Positions 8,951 through 17,646 of a DNA stretch of 64,000 nt are shown here, piece by piece (position 1 is the first letter of the stretch; each line of letters begins with the position of its first letter). The DNA is from Undibacterium paludis (lineage in GTDB: Bacteria; Pseudomonadota; Gammaproteobacteria; Burkholderiales; Burkholderiaceae_D). The notes below the pieces were generated by a model. The model made no database searches and was not told the DNA's origin. It saw only the letters and a program-made list of their open reading frames with translations. The stretch lies in contig NZ_JAKZHX010000017.1 in NCBI RefSeq assembly GCF_022568815.1, positions 62,001 through 126,000 on the forward strand. The letters run 5' to 3'. The translations under genes were made by a program, and so were the position numbers.

Positions 8951-10530
8951 ATGCGTTCCGGCCGGTTTTGTGTACGTCCGCGAAAAAACGCCAGCATCAG
9001 GCTCAGGCCTATGAGGCCCAGCACGCCCCAGTTACCAACCAGTATGTAAGGCGTCAGACCAGTGCGGCCCTGTACTTTCACGCTCAGGGTATCGCGTCTG
9101 TTTTCTGGCAGCAGTGCTTCGACCTTGCCACCGGGGATTATGTAAGCTGTTGCACCGGTATTGGTGGAACGCAGCATGGGCCTGCCGGTTTCCATTACCC
9201 GCATCTGCGAGATTTGCAAGTGCTGAGGTATGGCGAAAGAATTGCCGTACCAGGCCAGGTTGGACACATTCAGCAAAATGCTGGCGACCGGCTGGCCGGC
9301 CGCATGCTGTGCCGACAATTGTGCAGCAATTTCTTCGCCGAACAAATCTTCATAACAGATATTCGGCATCACCCACTGGCCCGCCACTTTCATCGCTGGC
9401 TGTATGGGTCCACTGGTAGAAAATTCACCCATGGGGATGGACATCAGCTTCACAAACCAGCGAAACCCGGGGGGGATGAATTCACCAAAAGGTACCAGAT
9501 GGTGCTTGTCATAGCGATAGGGTTGATTGCCATACTGGCGTGAAAAACCGAGCACGCTGTTGGAATACCGGTCGCCCCCATCATGCACACCCAGACCCAG
9601 TATCAGGGTGCTGTTATTGTCCATCATGTAGGTGTTGAGCGCAGGCAGGTAGTCGGGCGGCAATTGCGATGACAGCATGGGCAAGGCTGTCTCCGGTGTC
9701 ACGATCAAGTCAGCCGGTGCTGCCATCACCATGTCGTGATACAGCGCCAGCGAGTCATTCAGGTGATCCTGGTCAAACTTCATGTCCTGAGCCACATTGC
9801 CTTGCAAGAGCCGCACCTGTATGGCTTCACCTTGCGGTCTGGTCCATTCCACCTGTTGCAGGGCTAGCCCGCCAAGAAAGACCGCCAGCAGCAACACGGC
9901 CAGGCTGATTTTTTTTTGGCGATTAACCGTAGGGTGTGGCAGCAGGGCCAGCGCGACCGAAAGCAGGGCGCTGATCCAGCACAGGCCCAGCACACCGATG
10001 ACTGGGGCATAGCCAGCCAGTGTGCTGTGCGTATGGGCATAACCTGATATCGACCAGGGAAAACCGGTCAGCAGCCAGATGCGCAACCACTCTGCCACGG
10101 TGAACAGTGCCGGCAAGAGCAGCAAACCGGTCATCGTGGCGGACAGCTTCCAGCGCTGACGCAAACTGTGCGTTATATAGGCAGCTACCGCAAAATACAG
10201 GGACAGGGCACCCGTCAAAAACAGCAATGCCAGCGCAGACAATATCCAGGGCAGGCCACCAAATACTGACATCGCATACACCAGCCAGCTGACGCAGCCG
10301 CTTAACCAGCCCAGGCTATACGTCCAGGCCAGCCAGCCCGATTGCCTGCGGCTGAAAGAGGTATTGCCTTCACGCAGCAACAGGGTGAACAACAAGGCCA
10401 TGCCGATGACTTGTACCGGCCAGAATTGAAAAGGGGCAAAAGAAAGAAAGTTCAATCCCCCTGCCACCAGCATCAGCAGCAGGGAAGAACGAAAGGACAG
10501 GGACGACAGCAAACCAGCTGCCTTATTCAT
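8947..10530 (-). CDS. lnt: Apolipoprotein N-acyltransferase
   Basis: A 527-residue inner-membrane enzyme that adds the third acyl chain to lipoproteins. An N-terminal block of hydrophobic helices is followed by a nitrilase-type domain with the catalytic triad: Glu in VTPETALPM, Lys in YDKHHLVPFGEF and Cys in NICYEDLFGEE. The start MNKAAGLL is used; its ATG overlaps the end of corC by 8 nt, as expected for the corC-lnt operon. The stop codon overlaps that of the convergent MocR gene. Confidence 0.96.
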   Translation of the reverse strand: MNKAAGLLSSLSFRSSLLLMLVAGGLNFLSFAPFQFWPVQVIGMALLFTLLLREGNTSFSRRQSGWLAWTYSLGWLSGCVSWLVYAMSVFGGLPWILSALALLFLTGALSLYFAVAAYITHSLRQRWKLSATMTGLLLLPALFTVAEWLRIWLLTGFPWSISGYAHTHSTLAGYAPVIGVLGLCWISALLSVALALLPHPTVNRQKKISLAVLLLAVFLGGLALQQVEWTRPQGEAIQVRLLQGNVAQDMKFDQDHLNDSLALYHDMVMAAPADLIVTPETALPMLSSQLPPDYLPALNTYMMDNNSTLILGLGVHDGGDRYSNSVLGFSRQYGNQPYRYDKHHLVPFGEFIPPGFRWFVKLMSIPMGEFSTSGPIQPAMKVAGQWVMPNICYEDLFGEEIAAQLSAQHAAGQPVASILLNVSNLAWYGNSFAIPQHLQISQMRVMETGRPMLRSTNTGATAYIIPGGKVEALLPENRRDTLSVKVQGRTGLTPYILVGNWGVLGLIGLSLMLAFFRGRTQNRPERI

Positions 10531-11401
10531 CGGCACGCACAGTCGGTCTTTGTTCCAGCAGCAGCATTTGCACCTCGCGCGCATCGGCACGCAAGACTTC
10601 AAAGTACAGATTGCCTATCGAGAACTCGTCGCCCATATGTGGCAGCTCACCCATATAGTCGGCCACATAGGCGCCTATGGTTTCTGCATGGTCGGACGCC
10701 AGGGTGGTGCCCAGGGTGTTGTTGAACTGTTCAAGATCAGTCTGGCCCTTGATGCGCCAGCGCTTGCCATTACCCTTGCTTTCCAGCGGGAGGATATTGT
10801 CTTCTTCTTCCTCGAAGTCATATTCATCTTCGATGTCGCCGACAATCTGCTCAAGCACGTCTTCTATCGTGATCAGGCCGGACACGCCGCCGTATTCATC
10901 AACCACCATGGCGATATGGTTGCGGTTGGCACGGAAATCGCGCAGCAGGATGTTGAGGCGTTTTGATTCCGGGATATAAATGACGGGACGCAGCATTTCG
11001 CGCACATCAAAGGCCTCGGATGCGTAATAACGAAGCAAATCCTTGGCCAGCAAGATACCCACCACCTTGTCACGGTCACCATCAACGGCAGGGAAGCGTG
11101 AGTGCGCTGTTTCCAGCACTTCCGGCATCCATTCTTCTATGGGGTTGGAAATATCAATGACGTCCATTTGCGCGCGCGGCACCATGATATCGCGTGCGCA
11201 AAGGTCAGATACCTGGAACACTCCCTCTATCATCGCCAGTGCATCGGCATCGATCAGGTTGCGTTCTTGTGCTTCGTGCAGAACTTCGAGCAGTTCTGCG
11301 CGGTTTTCAGGTTCGGGTGAAATCAGGGCGGTCAAGCGTTCAAACAATGACCTGTGGGGTTTAAGGTCAGTTGGCCTGACCTTACTAGAGTGCTCTTGCA
11401 T
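10523..11401 (-). CDS. corC: CorC/YbeX magnesium and cobalt efflux-type protein
   Basis: The 292-residue soluble protein has an acidic N terminus, two CBS motifs (ARDIMVPRAQMDVI and VREMLRPVIYIPESKRLNILL) with DEYGGVSGLITIEDVLEQIVGDIEDEYD, and a C-terminal CorC_HlyC domain. It is linked to Mg2+ and Co2+ homeostasis and usually sits between ybeY and lnt. Here it overlaps lnt but is separated from ybeY by about 2.6 kb of accessory genes, so it needs its own promoter upstream of 11401. Confidence 0.95.
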   Translation of the reverse strand: MQEHSSKVRPTDLKPHRSLFERLTALISPEPENRAELLEVLHEAQERNLIDADALAMIEGVFQVSDLCARDIMVPRAQMDVIDISNPIEEWMPEVLETAHSRFPAVDGDRDKVVGILLAKDLLRYYASEAFDVREMLRPVIYIPESKRLNILLRDFRANRNHIAMVVDEYGGVSGLITIEDVLEQIVGDIEDEYDFEEEEDNILPLESKGNGKRWRIKGQTDLEQFNNTLGTTLASDHAETIGAYVADYMGELPHMGDEFSIGNLYFEVLRADAREVQMLLLEQRPTVRADE

Positions 11402-11610
11402 AATGGGCGTAACGCCGTTGTTTCAATCCTACAGAATACAACAAATGTGCTGCGTTGCCCAAATTTTGAAGAGGGCTTTGTAAAAATAGCAGCACCGCAA
11501 CAAGGGAATGTGATTGTTTTTGCAATATTGTAGTGTAGGTCATTACCCTGTCATGGACCCATGTTAAGGCCCACTGGTGAGGGGGATTGCTGTCGATCCT
11601 GGCTTGCCCC

Positions 11611-11640
11611 GTTGAAAGTGACAAATGTGTCACTTTCAAC
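11611..11640. promoter_or_regulatory. Perfect 13-bp inverted repeat with 4-nt spacer
   Basis: GTTGAAAGTGACA and TGTCACTTTCAAC are exact reverse complements separated by AATG. A related half-site, TGTCACTTAC, lies about 20 nt downstream. There is no following T-run, so an operator for a dimeric regulator is more likely than a terminator. It lies about 160 nt before the DUF1304 start and about 210 nt before corC. Confidence 0.6.
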
Positions 11641-11712
11641 ACTGTAAAAAGACCTCGATGTCACTTACAGTATGGTGTAGTCCCTGCCTGTAATGGTTGG
11701 GCAGGGCCAATG

Positions 11713-11790
11713 CAACAAACACAACAAACACAACAAACACAACAAACACAACAAACACAACAAACACAACAAACACAACAAACACAACAA
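11713..11790. repeat. 9-bp tandem repeat (CAACAAACA), 8 full copies plus 6 bases
   Basis: Eight exact copies of CAACAAACA run from 11713 to 11784, followed by a partial CAACAA. The array ends immediately before the GGGGAAT ribosome-binding site of the DUF1304 gene. The strand is G-free and unstructured. Identical copies suggest recent slippage. Confidence 0.97.
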
Positions 11791-11798
11791 GGGGAATC

Positions 11799-12155
11799 AT
11801 GCTACTCGTCGCCAATATCATCACCGGCATCGTCGCCGCCCTGCATATCTACTTTCTGGTACTGGAGATGTTCCTCTGGGACAAACCCATGGGCTTGCGC
11901 ACCTTCCGCAACACGCCGGAAAAAGCAGAAATCACCAAGGTACTGGCGGCCAACCAGGGGCTGTATAACGGTTTCCTGGCGGCCGGCCTTGTCTGGGGCT
12001 TGCTGATGGGAGGGTACGAGGGCTTTCACGTAAAGATTTTTTTCCTCACCTGCGTCATCGTGGCCGGCGCCTATGGCGCTTATTCTGTCAGCCGCCGCAT
12101 CCTATACGTACAGGCAGCGCCGGCTCTGGCCGCCCTGGTCCTGCTGCACTTCTGA
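11799..12155 (+). CDS. DUF1304 family membrane protein
   Basis: This 118-residue inner-membrane protein has four hydrophobic segments and the DUF1304 patterns (ITGIVAALHIYFLVLEMFLW, NQGLYNGFLAAGLVWG, GAYGAYSVSRRILYVQA). Function is unknown. ATG 11799 is preceded by GGGGAAT; the longer frame upstream only translates the 9-bp tandem repeat. It is transcribed against its neighbours, inside the region that splits ybeY from corC. Confidence 0.9.
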   Translation: MLLVANIITGIVAALHIYFLVLEMFLWDKPMGLRTFRNTPEKAEITKVLAANQGLYNGFLAAGLVWGLLMGGYEGFHVKIFFLTCVIVAGAYGAYSVSRRILYVQAAPALAALVLLHF

Positions 12156-12164
12156 TCCATTCAC

Positions 12165-12181
12165 CCCGCACGCTGTGCGGG
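12165..12181. terminator. GC-rich hairpin between two convergent genes
   Basis: CCCGCAC and GTGCGGG flank a GCT loop, just after the DUF1304 stop and facing the convergent ChaC gene. There is no T-run, so it may be a weak or factor-assisted terminator. Confidence 0.35.
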
Positions 12182-12287
12182 TGCGGGCCATGCTGGTCAG
12201 GTTGTGCAACTCGTCTGTGATTGTAGATGGCGCGGCGATGACAATGATGTCGGATAACAGGTTTCCTCGCCCATCCCATCACCGTCA

Positions 12288-12860
12288 TCAGGTGTGACGG
12301 CGCAATGCTGCCAGATGGCGTTCGATGTCGAACACATGCTGGTCATGCCAGCCTCGTTCACGCAGGGCGCTGGCCAGATGGTTGAGGTAATCACTATTGG
12401 ATCCGCTGGGACCGGTTGAACGGGCAATGTGGCGTGCGATTTCCTGTTCGGAGGCGGGCCCCAGGAAAGCCGTGTTGTCCGGTGTGGCGATGTAGACCAA
12501 ACCTTCTACACTGTCACCATCTTCAAACATGATGGGAATGGCCAGCCGCAGATAACCATTCTTCTCCCTGTGATCCAGATGAGAGAATACCTCCGGCGTC
12601 ACCAGATAAGCCATGCCATGGCAGGTGGCGCCGGGCTCTGCAATAAGGGTTACCACGCGGCCCGGTGCTTCCGGTGTACCACGGTGGTCGTGCGAACCCT
12701 GCCAGAAACGGCGCGTCCAGTCGGCGATACTGGCTGGACGGCGTTCCAGGTAGGGGAAGTCGGTTTTGTAAATCAGGGAGCCGTAACCGAACAGCCAGAC
12801 GCTGTGGTGACCATCAAACTGATCCATCATCTGGTTGATGGCGGTAGTGTCTGCTGTCAT
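12288..12860 (-). CDS. ChaC-like gamma-glutamylcyclotransferase
   Basis: The 190-residue cytosolic protein has the cyclotransferase substrate loop WLFGYGSLIYK near residue 25, RFWQGSHDHRGTPEAPGRVVTL, and the probable catalytic Glu in LDHREKNGY. ChaC enzymes cleave glutathione to 5-oxoproline and Cys-Gly. In bacteria chaC is often near cation transport genes, and here a Kir-type potassium channel lies immediately upstream in the same direction, 42 nt away. The two are likely co-transcribed. Confidence 0.93.
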   Translation of the reverse strand: MTADTTAINQMMDQFDGHHSVWLFGYGSLIYKTDFPYLERRPASIADWTRRFWQGSHDHRGTPEAPGRVVTLIAEPGATCHGMAYLVTPEVFSHLDHREKNGYLRLAIPIMFEDGDSVEGLVYIATPDNTAFLGPASEQEIARHIARSTGPSGSNSDYLNHLASALRERGWHDQHVFDIERHLAALRRHT

Positions 12861-12902
12861 GAGGGATGTTGTCCTTGCCTGATTGCGTCTGCATGATCAT
12901 CT

Positions 12903-13820
12903 TCATGCAACTGCTTTATTCACCTGGTCGATAGCCACGTCCTTGATTTCTTCTGATTCATGGAAGCGAGAATAGTGAATGTGCTGAATTTGCTGTTCAT
13001 CCAGCTCGTTTTCAAACACGTCGACGTAGCGGTGGTTCCAGTGTATTTCGCTGCAAGGGTAATACTGGCGCGCCCTTTGCGGCTGGTTGGTGGTCTCGTC
13101 GACACCTTCTATGCTCAGTATCAGTGAGGCATTGATTTTTTTTAATGCCTCACTGTCCAGACCAAACAAGGGGCTGCTTTCATCGATCACATGGATGACG
13201 GTCCAGCCCAGGACGAAGAGGGGGTGCTGATCCCTCTCCAGCTTCATGTCGACGATCTTGCGGAAATTGCCCAGGGTGGCTGAATTTTCATCACGCATCA
13301 GTCTGAGTCTGGCTGAGGCTTCGCTGATGATATTCATGCGGGCATTGGCCATGCGTATCAGCAATACACGCTTGCCATCCGCGATGTGACTGACCGGATG
13401 CTGTGCAAAAACGATGCTGGAACGTGGTCGTGAAAAGCGGGCAAACATGACACCGGTAATCAGGGCGACACTGGCCATGCCGACAAAAATTTCCAGCGTT
13501 GCCACGCTGTGCCCATATACGGTTTGCGGATGCATGTCACCATAGCCAACCGTGGCCAGCGTTTCTACGCTGAAGAAAAAAGCACCAAGAAAACTGTTCG
13601 GTTGCAAGTTGCCAATGGGATTGGCACCGAGCATGAACAGGCTGGCAAAACAGACATTCAGCGCCAGAAAAACCGCGCCCACACCGGCAAAGAAAACCGG
13701 CCAGGTAGAGGTCATCGCATAATAGTAAATGTCCTGCACGAAATGGGTATGCAAGCCGTGCGCAATGACGGTGCGTCCACCCATGGTAATACGTCTGCCA
13801 CGTGTTTCGATTTTGGCCAT
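12903..13820 (-). CDS. Inward-rectifier-type potassium channel (KirBac family)
   Basis: A 305-residue channel with two transmembrane helices (about 38-65 and 105-128), a pore helix and the K+ filter TVGYGD at about 90-95. A C-terminal immunoglobulin-like cytoplasmic domain of the IRK type follows (VLLIRMANARMNIISEASARLRL, HVIDESSPLFGLD). A slide-helix segment precedes the first helix. ATG 13820 is preferred over a TTG two codons upstream. It lies between ybeY and chaC and is not part of the usual ybeY operon, so it appears inserted. Confidence 0.95.
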   Translation of the reverse strand: MAKIETRGRRITMGGRTVIAHGLHTHFVQDIYYYAMTSTWPVFFAGVGAVFLALNVCFASLFMLGANPIGNLQPNSFLGAFFFSVETLATVGYGDMHPQTVYGHSVATLEIFVGMASVALITGVMFARFSRPRSSIVFAQHPVSHIADGKRVLLIRMANARMNIISEASARLRLMRDENSATLGNFRKIVDMKLERDQHPLFVLGWTVIHVIDESSPLFGLDSEALKKINASLILSIEGVDETTNQPQRARQYYPCSEIHWNHRYVDVFENELDEQQIQHIHYSRFHESEEIKDVAIDQVNKAVA

Positions 13821-13984
13821 GGTCAATCTCTGGTATCGTTATCTATCCAGGGTTTATACCCCTTCCTCTTCAAGCGGAAGGGCATGTTGGAGATCGGTAC
13901 AGGTATGGGGTAAATTGATGCGTGATCAAATTTGCGTAACCACTATCACCGATGGGGCGCTCTTGATGCTGAGCTGGATTGCAA

Positions 13985-14461
13985 TCAGGTTTCCCGGTAA
14001 GGATTTTCCAGCCCCAAGCCTGCCAGTATCTCTATCTCCAGCGCTTCCATCTCTTCGGCTTCATCATCTTCTTCATGATCATAACCTTGCGCATGCAAAA
14101 CGCCATGCACGATCAGGTGCTGTGCGTGCTCGAGTACGGTTTTCTTCTGTTCTGCCGCTTCTTTTTCCAGTACATCGGTACACAGGATGATGTCTGCCTG
14201 GGTCACTTCGGCATCTTCATCTTCGGTATAGGCAAAGGTCAGCACATTGGTGGCGTAGTCCTTGCCACGGTAGTCGTGGTTGAGTACCTGCCCCTCTTCT
14301 GCATCGACAAAGCGCAAGGTGATTTCAGCAGGGAAGAACAGCGCAGCCTGCACGGTTTTGCGTATCAGCGGCCGGGTCAGCAATTCCTGCAGGCGTTTAT
14401 CTGCATATTGCACTGACAGCGTCAGTTTGTGTTTGGGTTCAGACTTACTTTTTACGGCCAT
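13985..14461 (-). CDS. ybeY: Endoribonuclease YbeY, rRNA maturation factor
   Basis: The 158-residue metalloprotein has the zinc motif HGVLHAQGYDH (H-x3-H-x5-H) near the C terminus and the family strand NHDYRGKDYATNVLTFAY. YbeY acts in 16S rRNA 3' end maturation and ribosome quality control. Its start overlaps the end of ybeZ by 17 nt, which supports tight co-expression. The acidic tail after the zinc motif is family-typical. Confidence 0.97.
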   Translation of the reverse strand: MAVKSKSEPKHKLTLSVQYADKRLQELLTRPLIRKTVQAALFFPAEITLRFVDAEEGQVLNHDYRGKDYATNVLTFAYTEDEDAEVTQADIILCTDVLEKEAAEQKKTVLEHAQHLIVHGVLHAQGYDHEEDDEAEEMEALEIEILAGLGLENPYRET

Positions 14462-15542
14462 GATGAGCAGTGCTTAAGGGAGTTGCAGGTTTTAACAGGC
14501 CGATCGCTGCACTATTGGCAGTTGCATTGGCGTTGGCGGTTTCATAGGCGTCGACAATACGCGCCACCAGCGGGTGACGTACTACGTCAACGCTGCCAAA
14601 GCGGGCAAAGGCAATGCCGCGTACGCCTTCCAGCACCTGGCAGGCGTCGACCAGGCCACTCTTCTGGTTGCGCTGCAAGTCAATCTGGGTAACATCGCCC
14701 GTGATGACCGCCTTGCTGCCAAAACCAATGCGCGTCAGGAACATCTTCATCTGCTCTGGTGTCGTGTTCTGCGCTTCATCAAGAATCACAAAGGCATGGT
14801 TCAATGTCCGGCCACGCATATATGCCAGTGGTGCGATTTCGATGATCTGCTTTTCGAACATCTTTTGTGTGCGGTCAAAGCCGAGCAGGTCATACAGGGC
14901 GTCATACAGGGGACGCAGGTAAGGATCTACCTTTTGCGTCAGGTCGCCAGGCAAAAAGCCCAGGCGTTCCCCCGCTTCCACGGCCGGGCGTGTCAGCACA
15001 ATGCGTTTGACGGCGTCACGCTCCAGTGCATCAACGGCGCAGGCGACGGCGAGGTAAGTCTTGCCGGTACCGGCAGGACCTATGCCAAAGCTGATGTCAT
15101 GCTCAAGTATGGCCTTGATGTAATGGTTTTGATGCGGCGTACGCCCGCGCAGGTCGCTGCGGCGGGTTTTCAGCAGCGGGCTTTCTATGTCGGCATCTTC
15201 CGGCAGTTCTGCATCGATGGCGACAGCACCAGCCAGTTCATCGATCTCGGCCTTGCCTGACTTCAGGTTTTTGCTGGTACGTTGCTCCACCAGGGCCAGT
15301 TGCACTTCATCGATGGAAATGACTTTTTTTGCCAGGCCATAAAAATGCTCAAGTATCTCTATCGCCTTGTCGGCATTGTGGCCGCTGACAATAAATTTCT
15401 CACCACGGCGGAATATCGTCACATCGAGTGCTGACGAAATCTGCCGCAGGTTCTCATCCAGTGGCCCGCACAGGTGCGCCAGGCGGGTGTTGTCCAAGGG
15501 CTGAGGGATGAAGTGTGCCACCGGCACCGGTGTTTTTGCCAT
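14445..15542 (-). CDS. ybeZ: PhoH-like ATPase YbeZ
   Basis: This 365-residue cytosolic ATPase has an N-terminal KH-like part (FIVSGHNADKAIEILEHFY) and a PhoH domain with Walker A GPAGTGKTYLA, Walker B HAFVILDEAQN and the sensor sequence KAVITGDVTQIDL. It pairs functionally with YbeY. Its ATG overlaps the miaB stop (TAATG) by one base and its end overlaps ybeY. Confidence 0.96.
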   Translation of the reverse strand: MAKTPVPVAHFIPQPLDNTRLAHLCGPLDENLRQISSALDVTIFRRGEKFIVSGHNADKAIEILEHFYGLAKKVISIDEVQLALVEQRTSKNLKSGKAEIDELAGAVAIDAELPEDADIESPLLKTRRSDLRGRTPHQNHYIKAILEHDISFGIGPAGTGKTYLAVACAVDALERDAVKRIVLTRPAVEAGERLGFLPGDLTQKVDPYLRPLYDALYDLLGFDRTQKMFEKQIIEIAPLAYMRGRTLNHAFVILDEAQNTTPEQMKMFLTRIGFGSKAVITGDVTQIDLQRNQKSGLVDACQVLEGVRGIAFARFGSVDVVRHPLVARIVDAYETANANATANSAAIGLLKPATPLSTAHHGRKK

Positions 15543-16882
15543 TATGCTGTCACTGCCTCTTCGACTAGTTCGCCGCGCAAGGAATAGTTATAGGATTCGG
15601 TAATACGGGTATCGACCAGGGTACCGATCAGCTCTTTGGGGCCTGCAAAATTGACGACGCGATTGTTTTCTGTACGACCCTGCAATTCCGCCGGGTTCTT
15701 GACTGATGGGCCATCCACCAGGATGCGTTGCACAGTACCTATCATGGCGTTACTGTACTTTTTGGTATTGGCGTCGATGACAGCCTGCAAATGCTGCAAA
15801 CGGCGCAGCTTCAATTCTGCCGGGGTGTCGTCTTCCAGGTTGGCCGCTGGTGTGCCAGGGCGCGGGCTGAAGATGAAGCTGAAACTGTTATCAAAGCCGA
15901 TGTCATCGATCAGTTTCATCAGTGCATTGAAGTCTTCATCGGTTTCACCAGGGAAGCCGACGATAAAGTCTGATGATACCGCAATATCCGGACGCACCTG
16001 CTTCAGGCGGCGCAGCACCGACTTGTATTCGATGGCGGTATAGCCGCGCTTCATCGCCGACAGGATGCGGTCAGAACCGTGTTGCGCCGGCAGGTACAGG
16101 TGATTGACCAGCTTGGGCACCTTGGCATAGCAGTCGATCAGGCGCTGGGTAAATTCTTTTGGGTGGCTGGTGACAAAGCGTATGCGCTCTATCTGCGGGA
16201 ATTCGGCAATATATTCGATCAGCAGGGCAAAGTCGGCGATTTCGCCATCTTCCATCAGGCCGCGGTAGGCATTGACGTTCTGTCCCAATAGCGTGATTTC
16301 CTTGACACCCTGTTCAGCCAGGCCTGCCACTTCGGCCAGCACATCTTCAAACCGGCGCGACACTTCTTCGCCACGGGTGTAAGGCACCACGCAATAACTG
16401 CAATACTTGCTGCAACCTTCCATGATGGATACATAGGCGCTCGCACCTTCGACACGGGCGGGTGGCATATGGTCAAACTTCTCGATTTCAGGGAAGCTGA
16501 TATCGACTTGCGAACGGCCTGAATCACGTCGTGCATTGATCAGTTGCGGCAAGCGGTGCAGGGTTTGCGGGCCAAATACCACATCCACATAGGGCGCACG
16601 CTTGATGATGGCTTCGCCTTCCTGCGATGCCACGCAGCCGCCGACACCGATCAGCAGATCAGGCTTGTTACGCTTCAATTCACGCAGGCGGCCCAGGTCA
16701 GAGAATACTTTTTCAGACGCCTTCTCTCGCACACTGCAGGTGTTGAGCAGGATCACGTCTGCATCTTCAGGTGTGTCCGTCTTGATCATGCCTTCATTGG
16801 CATTCAAGACATCAGCCATCTTGTCCGAGTCGTACTCGTTCATCTGGCAACCAAAGGTTTTGATAAATACTTTTTTTTGCAT
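15542..16882 (-). CDS. miaB: tRNA-2-methylthio-N6-dimethylallyladenosine synthase MiaB
   Basis: A 446-residue radical-SAM methylthiotransferase. The N-terminal MTTase domain has Cys residues in TFGCQMNEYDS, NTCSVREKA and GGCVASQEG. The radical SAM cluster is C-x3-C-x2-C in EGCSKYCSYCVVPY, and a C-terminal TRAM domain follows (VDGPSVKNPAELQGRTENNR). It modifies A37 of tRNAs reading UNN codons. It heads the miaB-ybeZ-ybeY unit. Confidence 0.97.
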   Translation of the reverse strand: MQKKVFIKTFGCQMNEYDSDKMADVLNANEGMIKTDTPEDADVILLNTCSVREKASEKVFSDLGRLRELKRNKPDLLIGVGGCVASQEGEAIIKRAPYVDVVFGPQTLHRLPQLINARRDSGRSQVDISFPEIEKFDHMPPARVEGASAYVSIMEGCSKYCSYCVVPYTRGEEVSRRFEDVLAEVAGLAEQGVKEITLLGQNVNAYRGLMEDGEIADFALLIEYIAEFPQIERIRFVTSHPKEFTQRLIDCYAKVPKLVNHLYLPAQHGSDRILSAMKRGYTAIEYKSVLRRLKQVRPDIAVSSDFIVGFPGETDEDFNALMKLIDDIGFDNSFSFIFSPRPGTPAANLEDDTPAELKLRRLQHLQAVIDANTKKYSNAMIGTVQRILVDGPSVKNPAELQGRTENNRVVNFAGPKELIGTLVDTRITESYNYSLRGELVEEAVTA

Positions 16883-16950
16883 AATCTTCTACTTGCTAAG
16901 GGGACTGCAGCTACTCTTGCTTCAGTAGCCCTGAGCAAGTGCTTTCTATT

Positions 16951-17061
16951 AGAACTTACGCAAAATCGCCCCAGCTGCGTTGCAACTCCTCTCCTAGGAG
17001 CCGCGTGCTAAAGTACGGTCTTCGTCGCATCGCCTTGCCGGGACAATTTTGCGTAAGTTCT
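16951..17061. repeat. Palindromic repeat element, family 1, copy A
   Basis: The 111-bp element has matching ends: AGAACTTACGCAAAAT on the left and its exact complement on the right. Inside are a CCCCAGCTGCG/GGCGATGCGACG-type second arm and a central GTGCTAAAGTACGG. Copies of the same design lie at 20630-20744 and 51599-51858. It lies upstream of miaB and contains no gene. It looks like a non-autonomous mobile or REP-like element. Confidence 0.85.
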
Positions 17062-17078
17062 ACCTATAGGTATATCAC

Positions 17079-17462
17079 TTACGGTGTCGAATTCTTGAAC
17101 TTCTGTGGTTTCCACTCTTCAACCGGTGGTAATACCTTTTTACGTTCAGCGTCAGTCAAAATCCAGATTTTAGATACATCACCAAAACTGTCTTCCACAT
17201 AGTTGATGATGACGTAGTTGCCAGTAATGTAAGTTGGCAGGACGAACAGATTTTCATCATCGTAAATGCGCAGGCCGGGCGCGACATTTCTGGCTTTGCC
17301 ATCAATCAGTACGTCCGGATATTGCGACATGTTCAGGACTCCGCGCTTGGTATTAGGCGGGAAATTACGTTCCGACGGGATTTGCGCAAAACCAGGCAAA
17401 CTTGTCGTTGCCAGCATGGTCAACACAAGCAGCAGCGTCACACGGCGTAAAGCCAGCAGCAT
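17079..17462 (-). CDS. Secreted hypothetical protein
   Basis: The 127-residue product has a signal peptide (MLLALRR, hydrophobic VTLLLVLTMLATTSLPG, likely cut after GFA). The mature part is small and hydrophilic, with VLIDGKARNVAPGLRIYDDENLFVLP, and I do not recognise a domain. The second of two close ATG codons is chosen because the AAAGG site is 7 nt from it. It stands alone between a repeat element and a divergent flavin reductase gene. Confidence 0.75.
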   Translation of the reverse strand: MLLALRRVTLLLVLTMLATTSLPGFAQIPSERNFPPNTKRGVLNMSQYPDVLIDGKARNVAPGLRIYDDENLFVLPTYITGNYVIINYVEDSFGDVSKIWILTDAERKKVLPPVEEWKPQKFKNSTP

Positions 17463-17646
17463 AGACATACCTTTACACAATTAAATTCAAGGAAATCAAC
17501 TACTTACCGTTGATATACCAAAAACCGGCAAGCCCGCAAGTTTAACACAGTCAGCGTCTTGCTAAAGCATAGCAGTGAAACTAGGCCGGACAAGCCGGAA
17601 TGCAGCAAAATCTGGGATAATGACAAAAAAAGAACGATGGAAACCA

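Larger units (their letters stand above)
11402..11798. promoter_or_regulatory. Divergent intergenic region of corC and the DUF1304 gene
   Basis: This 397-nt gap holds the start regions of leftward corC and the rightward DUF1304 gene. Two structures stand out, a 30-bp palindrome (11611-11640) and a 9-bp tandem repeat (11713-11790), both annotated separately. No clear sigma70 hexamer pair could be fixed. The short frames reading through the tandem repeat are low complexity and are not taken as genes. Confidence 0.6.

Noticed and set aside
11713..11790. CRISPR-like array
   Set aside because: The unit is 9 bp with no spacers and no cas genes are near; it is a simple tandem repeat.
11587..12006. 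Gln-Thr or Asn-Thr repeat proteins encoded through the 9-bp tandem repeat
   Set aside because: All frames stay open there because the unit is 9 bp and lacks stops; only the frame entering DUF1304 at 11799 is conserved.
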